A stretch of DNA of 64,000 nucleotides, from NCBI GenBank assembly GCA_031256975.1, contig JAIRPN010000015.1:216648-280647 (forward strand). Direction: 5' to 3'. The translations under genes and the position numbers were made by a program. This document shows, piece after piece, positions 1 through 8,253 of the stretch (within the stretch, counting starts at the first letter, position 1; every line of letters begins with the position of its first letter). This DNA comes from Verrucomicrobiales bacterium (GTDB lineage Bacteria > Verrucomicrobiota > Verrucomicrobiia > Methylacidiphilales > JAAUTS01). Below the pieces are notes generated by a model. It did no database searches. It saw only the letters and a program-made list of their open reading frames with translations, and had not been told where the DNA came from.

Positions 1-1
1 A

Positions 2-640
2 CAAGCTTCCTGGCGCACCAATCCCAAGGCCGCTGGCAAGAGCGGCTGTGGCGGCGACATTGGCACCCATGCACTGATGCAATTGCGCTTCCTCACCGGG
101 CTCGATGTGACCGCCGTTAGCGCCCGCCTGGAAAACTACGTGCCGGGCCGCATGCTGGACGATCACTTCACCACCTATTGCAAACTCTCCAACGGCGGCA
201 AGGCCCTGGTCCGCGCCTCGCAAATCTGCCACGGCCACAAGAACGACCTCGCCATCGAGGTGGTTGGCACCAAAGGCTCGCTGGTCTGGCATCAGGAGGA
301 ACCGGAGGCGGTGACCATCTACCTGCCCGGCCAGCCCGACCGCAAATACTGGCGCAGCGCGGTTAGCGCCAACGACGGTTTCCTCGGCGAGTTGCCCGCC
401 TGGCTGATGGCGGAACCCAAGATCCCGAGCGGCCACGGCGAAGCCTTCCACGATGCTTATGCGCGCCTGCACCGCTTCTTCGAGGCCGATGTCCGCGCCT
501 ACTGGGACGGCAAGCCGTTCCAGAACGACGGCTCCACCTACGCCAATGTTCACGACGGCCGGATGGGCATGGCGTTCATCGACGCCAGTGTCTCCTCGTC
601 GGAAAAGGATGGCGCCTGGGTTGATGTCAGCTTGAAATAA
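2..640 (+). CDS. Gfo/Idh/MocA family oxidoreductase, C-terminal part (5' truncated by window)
   Basis: The reading frame of the listed ORF stays open to the window edge, and upstream residues read ...WRTNPK...GGDIGTHALMQL, a typical Gfo/Idh/MocA junction where the GDIGTH stretch begins the C-terminal dehydrogenase domain. The listed ATG at 77 is therefore internal. The N-terminal Rossmann fold lies outside the window. Members are NAD(P)-dependent sugar or inositol oxidoreductases; this subgroup is common in Verrucomicrobiota and Planctomycetota and its substrate cannot be told here. The gene is followed by a perfect palindromic terminator candidate. Confidence 0.85.
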   Translation, partial: QASWRTNPKAAGKSGCGGDIGTHALMQLRFLTGLDVTAVSARLENYVPGRMLDDHFTTYCKLSNGGKALVRASQICHGHKNDLAIEVVGTKGSLVWHQEEPEAVTIYLPGQPDRKYWRSAVSANDGFLGELPAWLMAEPKIPSGHGEAFHDAYARLHRFFEADVRAYWDGKPFQNDGSTYANVHDGRMGMAFIDASVSSSEKDGAWVDVSLK

Positions 641-652
641 AACATCCCTTGC

Positions 653-694
653 AAGAAAGCCGCTAATGACGAGCTCGTCATTAGCGGCTTTCTT
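653..694. terminator. Perfect 42-bp palindrome built from two inverted TTAGCG motifs
   Basis: The arm AAGAAAGCCGCTAATGACGAG is followed immediately by its exact reverse complement, giving 21-bp arms with no spacer. It lies between the convergent ends of the oxidoreductase and the outer-membrane factor gene, starts 12 bases after the stop codon, and has T-runs at the outer ends in both directions. It can serve as a bidirectional intrinsic terminator. Each arm holds one copy of the dispersed motif. Confidence 0.8.
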
Positions 695-735
695 ATCGCC
701 TCACCGAAGCAGAAAGTCCAACGCGACTGTTCGCG

Positions 736-2136
736 TCAGTTCCAGGTTCCGCCCAGTGACTTGATCAATCTCACCGATGCCGAATATTGCAAGCCTTGGA
801 TGCGCACCGCGTCGCGCTGGCTTTGCAAACTGTCGCGCTGGGCGTTGATGACTTCGAAATAATCCACCGTGCCGGTCTTGTATTTCTGTTCGGTCAGCGC
901 GGCAATCTTGTCGGTCTCGACCACCGAGTCGTTGGTGGCCGCGGCCTGCTCGCGGTAGAAACGAATCTGCGACAACGATTCCTCCACGTCCTGGAATGCC
1001 ACCAGCACTTGCTGGCGGTAATCCGCCACCGCTTCGTCATAAGCGGCGCGCGCGGCCTTGAGCTTGGCGGTATTTTCGCCGCCGCTGAAAATCGGCAGCG
1101 TCACCGTGGGACCGAACGACCACACATGCTGCGGCCAGTTGAACAAATCGCTGGTCTCGGCGCTGAGATAACCCGCCTGACCGGTCAGGCTGACCGCGGG
1201 GAAAAATGCCGCGTAGGCCACGCCAATCTCGGCATTGCGCGAAGCCAGCTTGCGCTCGGCGGTGGCGATGTCGGGCCGGCGTTCCAGCAGCGTCGACGGC
1301 AAACCGACCGGGATATCCGGCGGCAGTCCGGCCAGCGGATTCTCCGTCATCTGAAATTGCGACGCCACCTGCCCGCACAGCAAGGCCAGGCTGGTTTCCA
1401 GCTTGGCGCGGGTCGCACGGGTCGAGGCCAGGTCGGCAACCGTGGTCGCCTTTTCATTGCGCGCACGCGACAAATCCACCTCGGAAATCAGCCCCACCTT
1501 GAACCGCTTTTCCTGCAACTCGACCGCCTCGTTGCGGATAGCCAGGGTCTTGTTCAACACGGCGATTTCGCCGTCGATTTCCCGCAAGGCGAAATAGGTG
1601 TTGGCCACGTCGGCGCTGACGCTGAGCATGGTGTTCTGATAGTCGGCGGCGCTGGCCTGGGTCTGCGCCTCGGCGGATTCAAAGGAACGCCGCACCCGGC
1701 CCCAGAGATCGACCTCGTAACTCAGATCGAACGGCACGCTGAATGAGTTGTAAGTCATCGACGGGATTGTTCCGGGGAACGGAATCGGATTATGCGCCGA
1801 GGTGCGGGTGCGCTGCCAGGACGGGTCAAAATTCACCTTCGGGAAAAAATCGGATTCGCTTGAACGCGAGATTGCCCGCGCCTGGTCAAGTCGTGCCAGC
1901 GAGGCTTTCAGGTTCTGGTTGTTGGCGAGCGCCTGTTCTTCCAGCTTGTCGAGTTGTCCGTCGCTGTAAATCTTCCACCAGGGTCCCTTGACCTGGTCGT
2001 CACCGGGCTCGGCTTTTTTCCATCGCCAGTCGGGCGGTGTGTCCACCACCGGGCGCTGGTAATCGGGCCCGACCGCGCAGCCGCCAATGACGAGCAGCGG
2101 CAACAACAACCAAACACGTGATAACAACTGTTTCAT
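736..2136 (-). CDS. Outer membrane factor of tripartite efflux system (NodT/OprM type lipoprotein)
   Basis: This TolC-like outer-membrane channel of about 466 residues matches the NodT/OprM lipoprotein family (VGPDYQRP after the lipid-modified Cys, paired OEP repeats, and LPSTLLERRPDIATAERKL in the second repeat). I chose the internal start MKQLLSRVW at 2136 rather than 2172, because it begins a lipoprotein signal peptide with lipobox VIGGC. It is the last gene of an operon with MFS and HlyD partners, so it probably forms the outer-membrane exit duct of that pump. It lacks the dispersed TTAGCG motif. Confidence 0.92.
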   Translation of the reverse strand: MKQLLSRVWLLLPLLVIGGCAVGPDYQRPVVDTPPDWRWKKAEPGDDQVKGPWWKIYSDGQLDKLEEQALANNQNLKASLARLDQARAISRSSESDFFPKVNFDPSWQRTRTSAHNPIPFPGTIPSMTYNSFSVPFDLSYEVDLWGRVRRSFESAEAQTQASAADYQNTMLSVSADVANTYFALREIDGEIAVLNKTLAIRNEAVELQEKRFKVGLISEVDLSRARNEKATTVADLASTRATRAKLETSLALLCGQVASQFQMTENPLAGLPPDIPVGLPSTLLERRPDIATAERKLASRNAEIGVAYAAFFPAVSLTGQAGYLSAETSDLFNWPQHVWSFGPTVTLPIFSGGENTAKLKAARAAYDEAVADYRQQVLVAFQDVEESLSQIRFYREQAAATNDSVVETDKIAALTEQKYKTGTVDYFEVINAQRDSLQSQRDAVRIQGLQYSASVRLIKSLGGTWN

Positions 2137-2140
2137 AAAT

Positions 2141-2299
2141 TTATTTCGTCGACCAGACACTGGTCGGGTCACCCTTGTCCGTCGGAATAAAAATCTGCGG
2201 CATGCCGCCGCTTTTCTTCGTCGTATCGGACGTCGCGCAGGACGCCAACAGCAAAACCGCCATTAGCGAACACAACCCGGTGACCCATTTTTCTTTCAT
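2141..2299 (-). CDS. Small 52-aa lipoprotein inside the efflux operon (not in ORF track)
   Basis: Reading the minus strand from 2299 gives a 52-residue protein starting MKEKWVTGLCSLMAVLLLAS and ending in TAA at 2141. It has a positive N-terminus, a hydrophobic core and the lipobox LLASC, leaving a short mature peptide of about 32 residues. Its ATG overlaps the TGA of the HlyD gene (ATGA), and the outer-membrane factor starts four bases after its stop, so it is tightly placed in the operon. I recognise no family. It might be an accessory peptide of the pump or a small envelope lipoprotein. Confidence 0.7.
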   Translation of the reverse strand: MKEKWVTGLCSLMAVLLLASCATSDTTKKSGGMPQIFIPTDKGDPTSVWSTK

Positions 2300-3201
2300 C
2301 TTACTTTCACCTTCACGATCACCGACAAGCCGGGACTGATGCGTTCCTCATAGCCCTTGACCGACCCGGGATCAAACACGATTTTCACCGGCAGGCGCTG
2401 CACGATCTTGGTGAAATTGCCGGTGGAATTGTCGGCGGGCAGCAGCGCGAACTGGTTGCCGCTGGCAGGCGAAAAACTGTCCACGTGCCCGGTGAAGGTC
2501 TTTCCCGGTATCGCGTCAATGGTCATCCTCACTTCCTGGCCAACGCTCATATGCGCGACCTGGGTTTCCTTGAAATTGGCAACCACCCAGGCATCCGGCT
2601 CCACCACCGCCATGAGCGACTGCCCCGGCTGCACATGGTTGCCCACCTCGACATTCTTCCGGCCGACACGCCCGTCGGTCGGGGCGCTAATGACCGTGTA
2701 ATCCAGCTGCAGTTTCTGCTGCGCCAGCCGCGCGGTATTGGCGGCCAGCGTGGTGCGCGCGTGGTCAATGTCCTGCTGCGACACCGCCCGGCTGTCGCCC
2801 AGCTGGGTCATCATGTTGTAATCCAGCTGCGCCTTGTCGTGGTCGGCCCTGGCCTCATCGTACTGTGTCTGATAATCGGCAGGATCAATGATCACCAATG
2901 GCTGCCCGGCCTTCACGTCTTGGTTGTCGTTCACCAGCACCCGTTGCACCACTCCGGAAATGCGCGGCGCCACATAGTGCACGTGACCGGAAACATACGC
3001 GTCATCGGTTTCCTCGTGAAAATAGCTGTCCACCGCGTACCAAACAATTCCGACTAGCGCCACCGCCGCCAGCACGTACAGCAGCTTGCGTTTTTGTTCC
3101 GGCGAAAGCCTCGGCTTCTTCGACGCCTTGCCACCCTTGGCGTGCCCCGCCTTGGCCGGTTCGGTTGTTTTCTTTTCCTCAGTCATACTTGAATTTTCCA
3201 T
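2296..3201 (-). CDS. HlyD/EmrA family membrane fusion protein
   Basis: This periplasmic adaptor of about 300 residues links an inner-membrane MFS pump to an outer-membrane channel. A Lys-rich cytoplasmic tail is followed by one membrane helix (LLYVLAAVALVGIVWYAV, near residues 40-58), then biotinyl-lipoyl-like halves (VSGHVHYVAPRISGVVQRVL and APTDGRVGRKNVEVGNHVQPGQSL) around a short alpha-helical hairpin. The order and spacing are those of EmrA. The gene lies just downstream of the MFS pump gene. An alternative start five residues in (MTEEKK) is possible. Its stop overlaps the start of the small lipoprotein gene. Confidence 0.93.
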   Translation of the reverse strand: MENSSMTEEKKTTEPAKAGHAKGGKASKKPRLSPEQKRKLLYVLAAVALVGIVWYAVDSYFHEETDDAYVSGHVHYVAPRISGVVQRVLVNDNQDVKAGQPLVIIDPADYQTQYDEARADHDKAQLDYNMMTQLGDSRAVSQQDIDHARTTLAANTARLAQQKLQLDYTVISAPTDGRVGRKNVEVGNHVQPGQSLMAVVEPDAWVVANFKETQVAHMSVGQEVRMTIDAIPGKTFTGHVDSFSPASGNQFALLPADNSTGNFTKIVQRLPVKIVFDPGSVKGYEERISPGLSVIVKVKVR

Positions 3202-3222
3202 ATTGCCATTTCGTTCAAATTG

Positions 3223-4860
3223 TCAATGCAACGCCTCCGCCTCGGCGGCGTTCTTCTTGTTCTTGCCGCTGTCCAAAAAGATCAGCAGCGGAATGGTCAG
3301 CACAAACATCGCGGCCATCACGTAAAACACGTCGATGAACGCCATCAGTCCGGCCTGCTGGTTGATGATGCGGTCAACCAGAGCCAGCGCCTGTTGCTTG
3401 GCCGCCACCGGGTCGCCGCTGTTGCGGATGAAATTGTCCGCGTACATCCTGATGCGATCGGCATAGGCGGAGCTGAAATCCGAAATTTTCCATACCAGTT
3501 CCGAACGGTGCACCACCGTCATCTTGTCCACCATGGTGCCGATCAGCGCGATGCCGATACTGCCGCCCATTTGCCGGGTCAGGCTGTAAAAGCCGGAACC
3601 CGCCGCCACATATTGCTTGGGCAGCGAACCGAGCGTGGCAATCGCCAGCGGCGCGAACATGAATACCGAGGAAATGCCGCGCAAAACCAACGGGCCGAAC
3701 AATTCCTTCGACCCGGTATCGGGATTCAAATTCGCCAGCCAAAGGCAGGTGCCCACCATGCCCATCGCCGCCATGAAAATCAAAATGCGGGTGTCCATGA
3801 ACTTGAGCAGCCTGCTCGACAGGATGATTCCCACCAGTGCCGCCAGCGCGCCGGGAATCAACAGGATGCCGGTCTGGGTGGCGGTGTAATTCAGCATGGT
3901 CTGGGCATAGATCGGCACCACATACAAGGTGCCGTACAAACCCATGCCCAGGACGATCGAGTACAAGCTCCCCGCCGTCAGCGCCGGGAAACGCAGCACC
4001 CGCAAATCGACCGCCGGGTGCTTCACCCGCAATTCATGCCAGACAAACGCCACCAGGCTGACCACGCTGATGATCATCATCCGGCAGATGAATTTCGAAT
4101 CAAACCAGTCATCCTGCTCGCCCTGCTCCAGCACCACCTGCAGGCAGCCGAGCCCCGCGGCCAGCAAACCGATGCCCCACCAGTCAACCCGGTTCTCCCG
4201 GTCGGGGTGCGGCTCGTCCTTGGGCATGAACATCGAGATCATCCAGATCGCCAGAATGCCGAAGGGCAGGTTGATGAAAAAAATCCAGCGCCAGCTCAAT
4301 GTGTCGGTCAGCCAGCCGCCCAGCACCGGGCCAAGCGTCGGCCCGGCAATCACCCCGAGGCCGAACACCGCCGAGGCGGTCGCCTGTTCTTCCTTCGGAA
4401 AAGTCTCGAACATCACCGCCTGTGCCTTAGCCAACAGGCCGCCGCCGCCAAGCCCCTGCACCACGCGCGACCACACCAGCATGTGCAGGTTGACCGCAAA
4501 ACCACAGGCCATCGATGCCACGGTGAAGGCGAACAGGGAAAAGATGAAGTAGTTCTTTTTGCCGAAACGGTTGCCCAGCCACGCGGTCAGCGGGATGATG
4601 ATCACGTTGGCCGTGGAATAGCCGGTTGCCACCCAGCCGATTTCCTCCAGCGAAGCGCCGAGATTGCCCTGCATGTGCGGCACGGCGACGTTGATGATGC
4701 TAACGTCGATCACTTCCAGAATCGCGCCGAACGACACCGAAATCAAAATCGCCCATTTCAGCCAGCCCCGCTCCGCGGCACGGCGGGCAAGCTTCGACGG
4801 ATACAGATCGTGGCTGGCGTCCGTTCCGGCCGGCAACGGCATGGCAGAGGCCTCGCTCAT
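3223..4860 (-). CDS. DHA2 family MFS drug efflux pump (EmrB/QacA type, 14 TM)
   Basis: This 545-residue inner-membrane proton-driven exporter has the length of the 14-helix DHA2 family. Visible motifs are motif A after helix 2 (WLGNRFGKKNYF), the RVVQGLGGGGL stretch of helix 4 and motif C (GLGVIAGPTLGPVLGGWLTD) in helix 5. It works with the HlyD adaptor and outer-membrane factor downstream to expel toxic compounds across both membranes; the substrate is unknown. Its ATG overlaps the TGA of the TetR regulator (ATGA), showing translational coupling. Confidence 0.95.
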   Translation of the reverse strand: MSEASAMPLPAGTDASHDLYPSKLARRAAERGWLKWAILISVSFGAILEVIDVSIINVAVPHMQGNLGASLEEIGWVATGYSTANVIIIPLTAWLGNRFGKKNYFIFSLFAFTVASMACGFAVNLHMLVWSRVVQGLGGGGLLAKAQAVMFETFPKEEQATASAVFGLGVIAGPTLGPVLGGWLTDTLSWRWIFFINLPFGILAIWMISMFMPKDEPHPDRENRVDWWGIGLLAAGLGCLQVVLEQGEQDDWFDSKFICRMMIISVVSLVAFVWHELRVKHPAVDLRVLRFPALTAGSLYSIVLGMGLYGTLYVVPIYAQTMLNYTATQTGILLIPGALAALVGIILSSRLLKFMDTRILIFMAAMGMVGTCLWLANLNPDTGSKELFGPLVLRGISSVFMFAPLAIATLGSLPKQYVAAGSGFYSLTRQMGGSIGIALIGTMVDKMTVVHRSELVWKISDFSSAYADRIRMYADNFIRNSGDPVAAKQQALALVDRIINQQAGLMAFIDVFYVMAAMFVLTIPLLIFLDSGKNKKNAAEAEALH

Positions 4861-5432
4861 GGCTTCACGCCTTTCACGAAAACCTCCACCGCGGTGTCCA
4901 AATATTTTTGCGTGGTGTAATTGCGCGGGCGCAATTTCGGTTTGATGGCAAAGGAAAACACCATGCTGCTAAACGATTCGCGCAGGATCTCGCAATTCAA
5001 GTGCGCCGCAATCTCCCCGCGCTGCTGGCATTTCTCCAGAAAAAAGGTCAATTGATCGATCACCGGCTCGACCGTGTTCCTGACATGTTTGATCACCTGG
5101 CAACGCAGCTCGGATTTGTCATTGATCATCGAGCGCACGAGGCTTTTGTTCAGCGTCAGCGACTTGTACAGCGCCGCGGCGTACAGTTTCATCGCCTGCT
5201 CCAGCGGCAACCCGTGATCAATCGACTGCTGCAAGGCGCGCGCCTGGAAACTCACCGTGCGCTGGATCACCGCCTTGAACAGCTGGTCCTTGTTGCCGAA
5301 ACGGCGGAACAGTGTCACTTCATTGACCCGCGCGGCACGGGCGATTTCCAGCGTGGTGGCCTCCTGCCAGCCGCGTTTGGAAAAAATTTGCACCGCGGCC
5401 TTTAGAATCCGCTCCCCCGAGTCCCGTTTCAT
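4857..5432 (-). CDS. TetR/AcrR family repressor of the efflux operon
   Basis: The N-terminal helix-turn-helix is clear (ILKAAVQIFSKRGWQEATTLEIARAARVNEVTLFRRFGNKDQLF) and is followed by a helical ligand-binding domain. I place the start at MKRDSGERIL (5432), not at 5483, because the upstream residues do not fit the family and the 18-bp palindromic operator lies in that stretch. It is the first gene of the operon and, by analogy with AcrR/EmrR-like systems, should repress its own operon until a pump substrate binds. Confidence 0.9.
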   Translation of the reverse strand: MKRDSGERILKAAVQIFSKRGWQEATTLEIARAARVNEVTLFRRFGNKDQLFKAVIQRTVSFQARALQQSIDHGLPLEQAMKLYAAALYKSLTLNKSLVRSMINDKSELRCQVIKHVRNTVEPVIDQLTFFLEKCQQRGEIAAHLNCEILRESFSSMVFSFAIKPKLRPRNYTTQKYLDTAVEVFVKGVKP

Positions 5433-5436
5433 AAAA

Positions 5437-5454
5437 TGCAAGTGAGCACTTGCA
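5437..5454. promoter_or_regulatory. Palindromic operator candidate for the TetR regulator
   Basis: TGCAAGTG-AG-CACTTGCA is an exact inverted repeat with 8-bp arms, directly upstream of the chosen TetR start. The size, position and autoregulated arrangement are those of TetR-family operators. Binding is inferred. Confidence 0.7.
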
Positions 5455-5672
5455 CAAGCTAGGCGAAGTTGCCCCGGCGTCAAGACGGCGGCAAAAAATT
5501 GTGCTAAGGAGCTATTGACGGATTATTGGCGCTAACATTTAAGTTGTGTAATGGATCAATTCCGTCTGGAATGGAGAAGGAACCGGAGTTTCATAAACAT
5601 GGGATCGCGCAAGGAGTTAGGTGAAAACGGTTTGCGAAACACGGTTTCGGTTGAATATTTAATATCAAGATT

Positions 5673-6587
5673 ATGAGCACCACAGGTTATTTGTTAGACA
5701 TGGACGGCGTGATTTATCGCGAAAACCAGTTGATTCCCGGCGCCGCCGCGCTGGTCGAGGCCTTTACCGAAACCGGCACGCCCTTCCTGTTCGTCACCAA
5801 CAACTCGGCACTGACGCCAAACGACCTGGTGGTGAAACTGGATCACCTCGGCATTAGCGGCTTGAACCCGAAACACTTTTACACCTCGGCGCTAAACACG
5901 GCGGATTTCCTGCAGGAAACCCATTCCAATTGCACCGTCTACACCATCGGCGATGCGGGACTCATGGCGGCGTTGAACGACAAACATCTGGCCAACGACT
6001 CCATCGGCGCGGATTACGTGGTGGTTGGCGAAGGTCAGGTTGCCGCGGAACGCATTTTGAAAGGCCACGAGTTGATTGAAAAAGGCGCACGGTTGGTGGC
6101 GACCAATCCCGACAATTGGTGCCCGGTTTCCGCGACTGCCACCCGCCCCGGCGCGGGAGCACTGGCGGCTTTTTTGGAGGCCAGTACCGGCTGTCGTGCT
6201 TATTATCTCGGCAAACCCAACCCTTACATGTTTATCAAGGCTCGCCAGCACCTCGGCGTTAGCGTCGACCAGGTCGTGATGATTGGCGACACCATGGAAA
6301 CCGACATCCGCGGCAGCATCGAGGTCGGCATGCAGGCCTATCTGGTATTGACCGGTTCGACCGAGCTGGATGACCTGGCCGATTATGTTTACCAGCCGAC
6401 CCGCGTGATGAACAGCATCGCCGACCTGGTCGAGGAAATCCGCACCGGCAAACCCGGCGACCGCCTGAACAGCCCGGCATTCGACAAAGTCAAATCGCTA
6501 ACCGGGAAAACCAAGCTGGGAGCCAAGCACCAGACCGATATCATCGGCTCGCACCGCATCCGTCCGCGTCCTGCGATGACCAAATAA
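5673..6587 (+). CDS. HAD-superfamily (IIA, NagD/PGP-like) phosphatase
   Basis: This cytoplasmic phosphatase of 304 residues has all four HAD motifs: DMDGV near residue 9 (Asp nucleophile and acid), VTNNS near 41, the Lys of GKPNPYMF near 180, and GDTMETDIRGS near 206. The NagD-type C2 cap lies between motifs II and III. Relatives hydrolyse nucleotide monophosphates, phosphoglycolate or 4-nitrophenyl phosphate. A basic tail of about 40 residues follows the core and is not typical. It is a single-gene unit divergent from the TetR operon. Confidence 0.9.
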   Translation: MSTTGYLLDMDGVIYRENQLIPGAAALVEAFTETGTPFLFVTNNSALTPNDLVVKLDHLGISGLNPKHFYTSALNTADFLQETHSNCTVYTIGDAGLMAALNDKHLANDSIGADYVVVGEGQVAAERILKGHELIEKGARLVATNPDNWCPVSATATRPGAGALAAFLEASTGCRAYYLGKPNPYMFIKARQHLGVSVDQVVMIGDTMETDIRGSIEVGMQAYLVLTGSTELDDLADYVYQPTRVMNSIADLVEEIRTGKPGDRLNSPAFDKVKSLTGKTKLGAKHQTDIIGSHRIRPRPAMTK

Positions 6588-6622
6588 ACCAGACAACGTC
6601 ACAGCAACGGCAAAGTTCGCCG

Positions 6623-6961
6623 TTAGCGGATAATGTTGTTCTTCGAATCGCAGACGACGCGCTTGGGAACGATCGGGTTTTCCGATTGCGCGAAGCACAT
6701 GATGGAAAGAATCTCGCCCTTGTGGATCAGGTTGGCGGCACCGCCGTTGATAATGATCACGCCGGAACCAGCCGCGCCTTTTTGCACATAGGTCTCAATG
6801 CGTGAACCGCTGGTTACGGACGAAACCAGCACTTTTTCCCCTTCCCACAAGTCAACCGCCTTCATCAAATCCTCGGCGATGGTGATGCTGCCTTCGTAAT
6901 TCACATTGGCATCGGTCACCACGCAACGGTGGATTTTGGATTTTAACAGCGAGCGAATCAT
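6623..6961 (-). CDS. panD: Aspartate 1-decarboxylase (pyruvoyl enzyme)
   Basis: PanD makes beta-alanine from L-aspartate for pantothenate and coenzyme A. The protein of 112 residues shows the family start (MIRSLLKSKIHRCVVTDANV), the self-cleavage site Gly-Ser in YEGSITI that yields the pyruvoyl group, and the ETYV and GSGVIIINGGAANL segments. It is somewhat shorter than most PanD proteins at the C-terminus. The stop codon is the TAA of a CGCTAA motif copy. No other pantothenate gene is adjacent. Confidence 0.95.
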   Translation of the reverse strand: MIRSLLKSKIHRCVVTDANVNYEGSITIAEDLMKAVDLWEGEKVLVSSVTSGSRIETYVQKGAAGSGVIIINGGAANLIHKGEILSIMCFAQSENPIVPKRVVCDSKNNIIR

Positions 6962-6995
6962 AACTTTCCTTGATTAAATATAAATCAGGCTGGAA

Positions 6996-8222
6996 ATGAT
7001 GCACGAATCCCCCTGTTTTGCCAAACCAAAAAACCGCCGCTGGCGGCTGGACGCAATCGGTTGGGACGCTAATAGTAAACATATTGTGATCATCAATTTA
7101 CTCCCGGTATCCCGTTTTATTCTAAGCCTGCTCCTGCTTTTCCTGCCAGCCGGAGCCTCCTTTGCCGCTAATACCGATCTGGCAGCCACCACCGGCGAAC
7201 CCGGTCTTTCCCTGTCCAACCTGCGCAGCGTGGATGTGATGAAGTACACCAAGGATGTCATGACCCATCAACCGGACGACGCCCGCATCGCAAGCCTGAT
7301 AGCCGCACTCAAGTCACTCCATATCACCCATATCGCCATCGCCATTCCGCTCGATGCGGATGAAGACTACCCGGCCGGCGACAAACCCGCCCCGCGCAGC
7401 GCCCGTGACTTCACCCAAAAGTGGGCCGACGCCATCCACGCGCAGGGACTGCACGTTTTGTGGCGCGGCACCTGGTCGGGACTCGAAGGCCTGTACCATT
7501 TTCCAAAGCGTGTCGGCAACGACCGCTTCCCCGCCGGCACGGCAAAATCGGCTCCGACCGACGGCAACGCCACCTGGCTCGGCAAAACCTACCGCTATAT
7601 CGTGGAGCATCCCGGTTTTTTCGCCAACGGCGATCTCTGGGCGCCGTTGCCCGAGCGCACCGAGTATATTTTTCAGGACGCAACCTCGTTCCTGCCACAT
7701 GACGGCGGTATTCAACAAAATTACACTGATTTTTTCCGCGACCTGAAACAAGTCTCCGAAAGCGCCTTCGCCAAAATCGGCAAACAAGTCCGTTGCGGCC
7801 TTTCCGCGAATAATTACACCGAAGTCAAAAACGGCTGGCTGCCGCAAGAGTTCTTCGACGCGCAAGGCGTCATCGTCGTCGATTATTACGGCAGCAGCCG
7901 CACACCGGAAGAACTGGAAGCGGACATCCGGCAAATGCACGCGCGTTACGGCAAACCGGTGTTCATTCAGGAATGGAGCGACTTCTGGCACAGCCAGACT
8001 TCCTTGCCCGAACGCAGCGCTTATCTGCGCCAGATCTATGCCCGGCTGCAAAAACTCGCCAACGACGGCATCCTGGTCGGTTTCAATTATTGGGGCGGCT
8101 GGGACAACACCACGGAAAGTATCGTTGTCGAGAACGAAACCGGCTTCCACCTGAATTACCGCGGCAAATTACTGCAGGAGTTTTTCAAGCAATGCGGGAA
8201 AGCCGCCGCGCAGGCCGACTAG
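6996..8222 (+). CDS. Secreted TIM-barrel glycosidase-like protein
   Basis: An exported protein of up to 408 residues. A GTG at 7086 gives a better N-terminus than the ATG at 6996: it leads straight into a signal peptide (FILSLLLLFLPAGASFA). The mature part resembles a beta/alpha-barrel of clan GH-A type, with alternating strands such as HITHIAIAIP, GLHVLWRGTWSG and PVFIQEWSDFW and the barrel-end FNYWGGWDN. The Glu of IQEW could be the nucleophile. I cannot assign a glycoside hydrolase family or a substrate. It is transcribed away from panD. Confidence 0.6.
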   Translation: MMHESPCFAKPKNRRWRLDAIGWDANSKHIVIINLLPVSRFILSLLLLFLPAGASFAANTDLAATTGEPGLSLSNLRSVDVMKYTKDVMTHQPDDARIASLIAALKSLHITHIAIAIPLDADEDYPAGDKPAPRSARDFTQKWADAIHAQGLHVLWRGTWSGLEGLYHFPKRVGNDRFPAGTAKSAPTDGNATWLGKTYRYIVEHPGFFANGDLWAPLPERTEYIFQDATSFLPHDGGIQQNYTDFFRDLKQVSESAFAKIGKQVRCGLSANNYTEVKNGWLPQEFFDAQGVIVVDYYGSSRTPEELEADIRQMHARYGKPVFIQEWSDFWHSQTSLPERSAYLRQIYARLQKLANDGILVGFNYWGGWDNTTESIVVENETGFHLNYRGKLLQEFFKQCGKAAAQAD

Positions 8223-8253
8223 ATCGAAAGTTGCCGCAGGACGAAAAGCCGCT

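Noticed and set aside
3220-4920. 566-aa plus-strand ORF opposite the MFS pump gene
   Set aside because: His/Gln/Arg-rich antisense frame with no domain pattern; the minus-strand MFS protein has clear motifs.
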